Shown one piece after another: positions 5,318 through 5,338 of a stretch of 5,338 nt of DNA; within the stretch, counting starts at the first letter, position 1; each line of letters starts with the position of its first letter. The stretch is taken from NCBI GenBank assembly GCA_946627575.1, contig CAMOVS010000115.1, positions 1-5,338 on the forward strand, in the 5' to 3' direction. A program made the translations under genes and the position numbers. The DNA comes from an uncultured Lachnospiraceae bacterium (GTDB taxonomy: Bacteria > Bacillota > Clostridia > Lachnospirales > Lachnospiraceae). The notes beneath the pieces were generated by a model, which did not search any database, had not been told where the DNA came from, and saw nothing but the letters and a program-made list of their open reading frames with translations.

Positions 5318-5338
5318 AGATTGATCCGTTGATGTTTC

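Overview
The window looks like ordinary chromosome from a Gram-positive, Clostridia-type bacterium; a Lachnospiraceae-like gut Firmicute is my best guess. Reasons: strong AGGAGG-type ribosome binding sites, a TTG start, an AT-rich intergenic region set against roughly 50% GC genes, a secreted NlpC/P60 hydrolase with WalR-like sites, and Clostridia-like protein sequences. The taxon is inferred from style, not from a marker gene. I see no RNA genes, insertion sequences, CRISPR arrays, attachment sites or origins.

Layout. (1) Positions 1-308, plus strand: the C-terminal part of a NudC-like Nudix hydrolase, cut by the left edge. (2) 312-357: a strong hairpin with T-tracts on both sides, serving as a shared terminator between convergent genes. 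(3) 382-870, minus strand: a small secreted NlpC/P60 peptidoglycan endopeptidase with an intact Cys-His-His triad. (4) 871-1116: an AT-rich regulatory region with two full matches to the WalR box (TGTWAH-N5-TGTWAH), two TATAAT elements and a 16-bp imperfect direct repeat spaced exactly 120 bp. (5) 1117-3984, minus strand: a 955-residue protein with a large unrecognised N-terminal part, an acidic low-complexity linker and a C-terminal McrB-like AAA+ domain whose catalytic motifs are mostly altered. (6) 3981-5300, minus strand: a full-length CNNM/CorC-type (HlyC/TlyC 'hemolysin family') membrane protein starting at TTG.

The CNNM/CorC gene and the AAA+-like gene overlap by ATGA and almost certainly form one transcription unit, read right to left, with the membrane protein first. 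The NlpC/P60 gene follows but has its own regulatory region, consistent with cell-wall-stress control by WalR. The two most interesting points are the apparently catalytically dead McrB-like protein coupled to a putative Mg2+ transporter, and the paired WalR-like boxes in front of the wall hydrolase. I did not find convincing evidence of a complete new system. The CNNM/pseudo-AAA+ pair is the best candidate for something undescribed.
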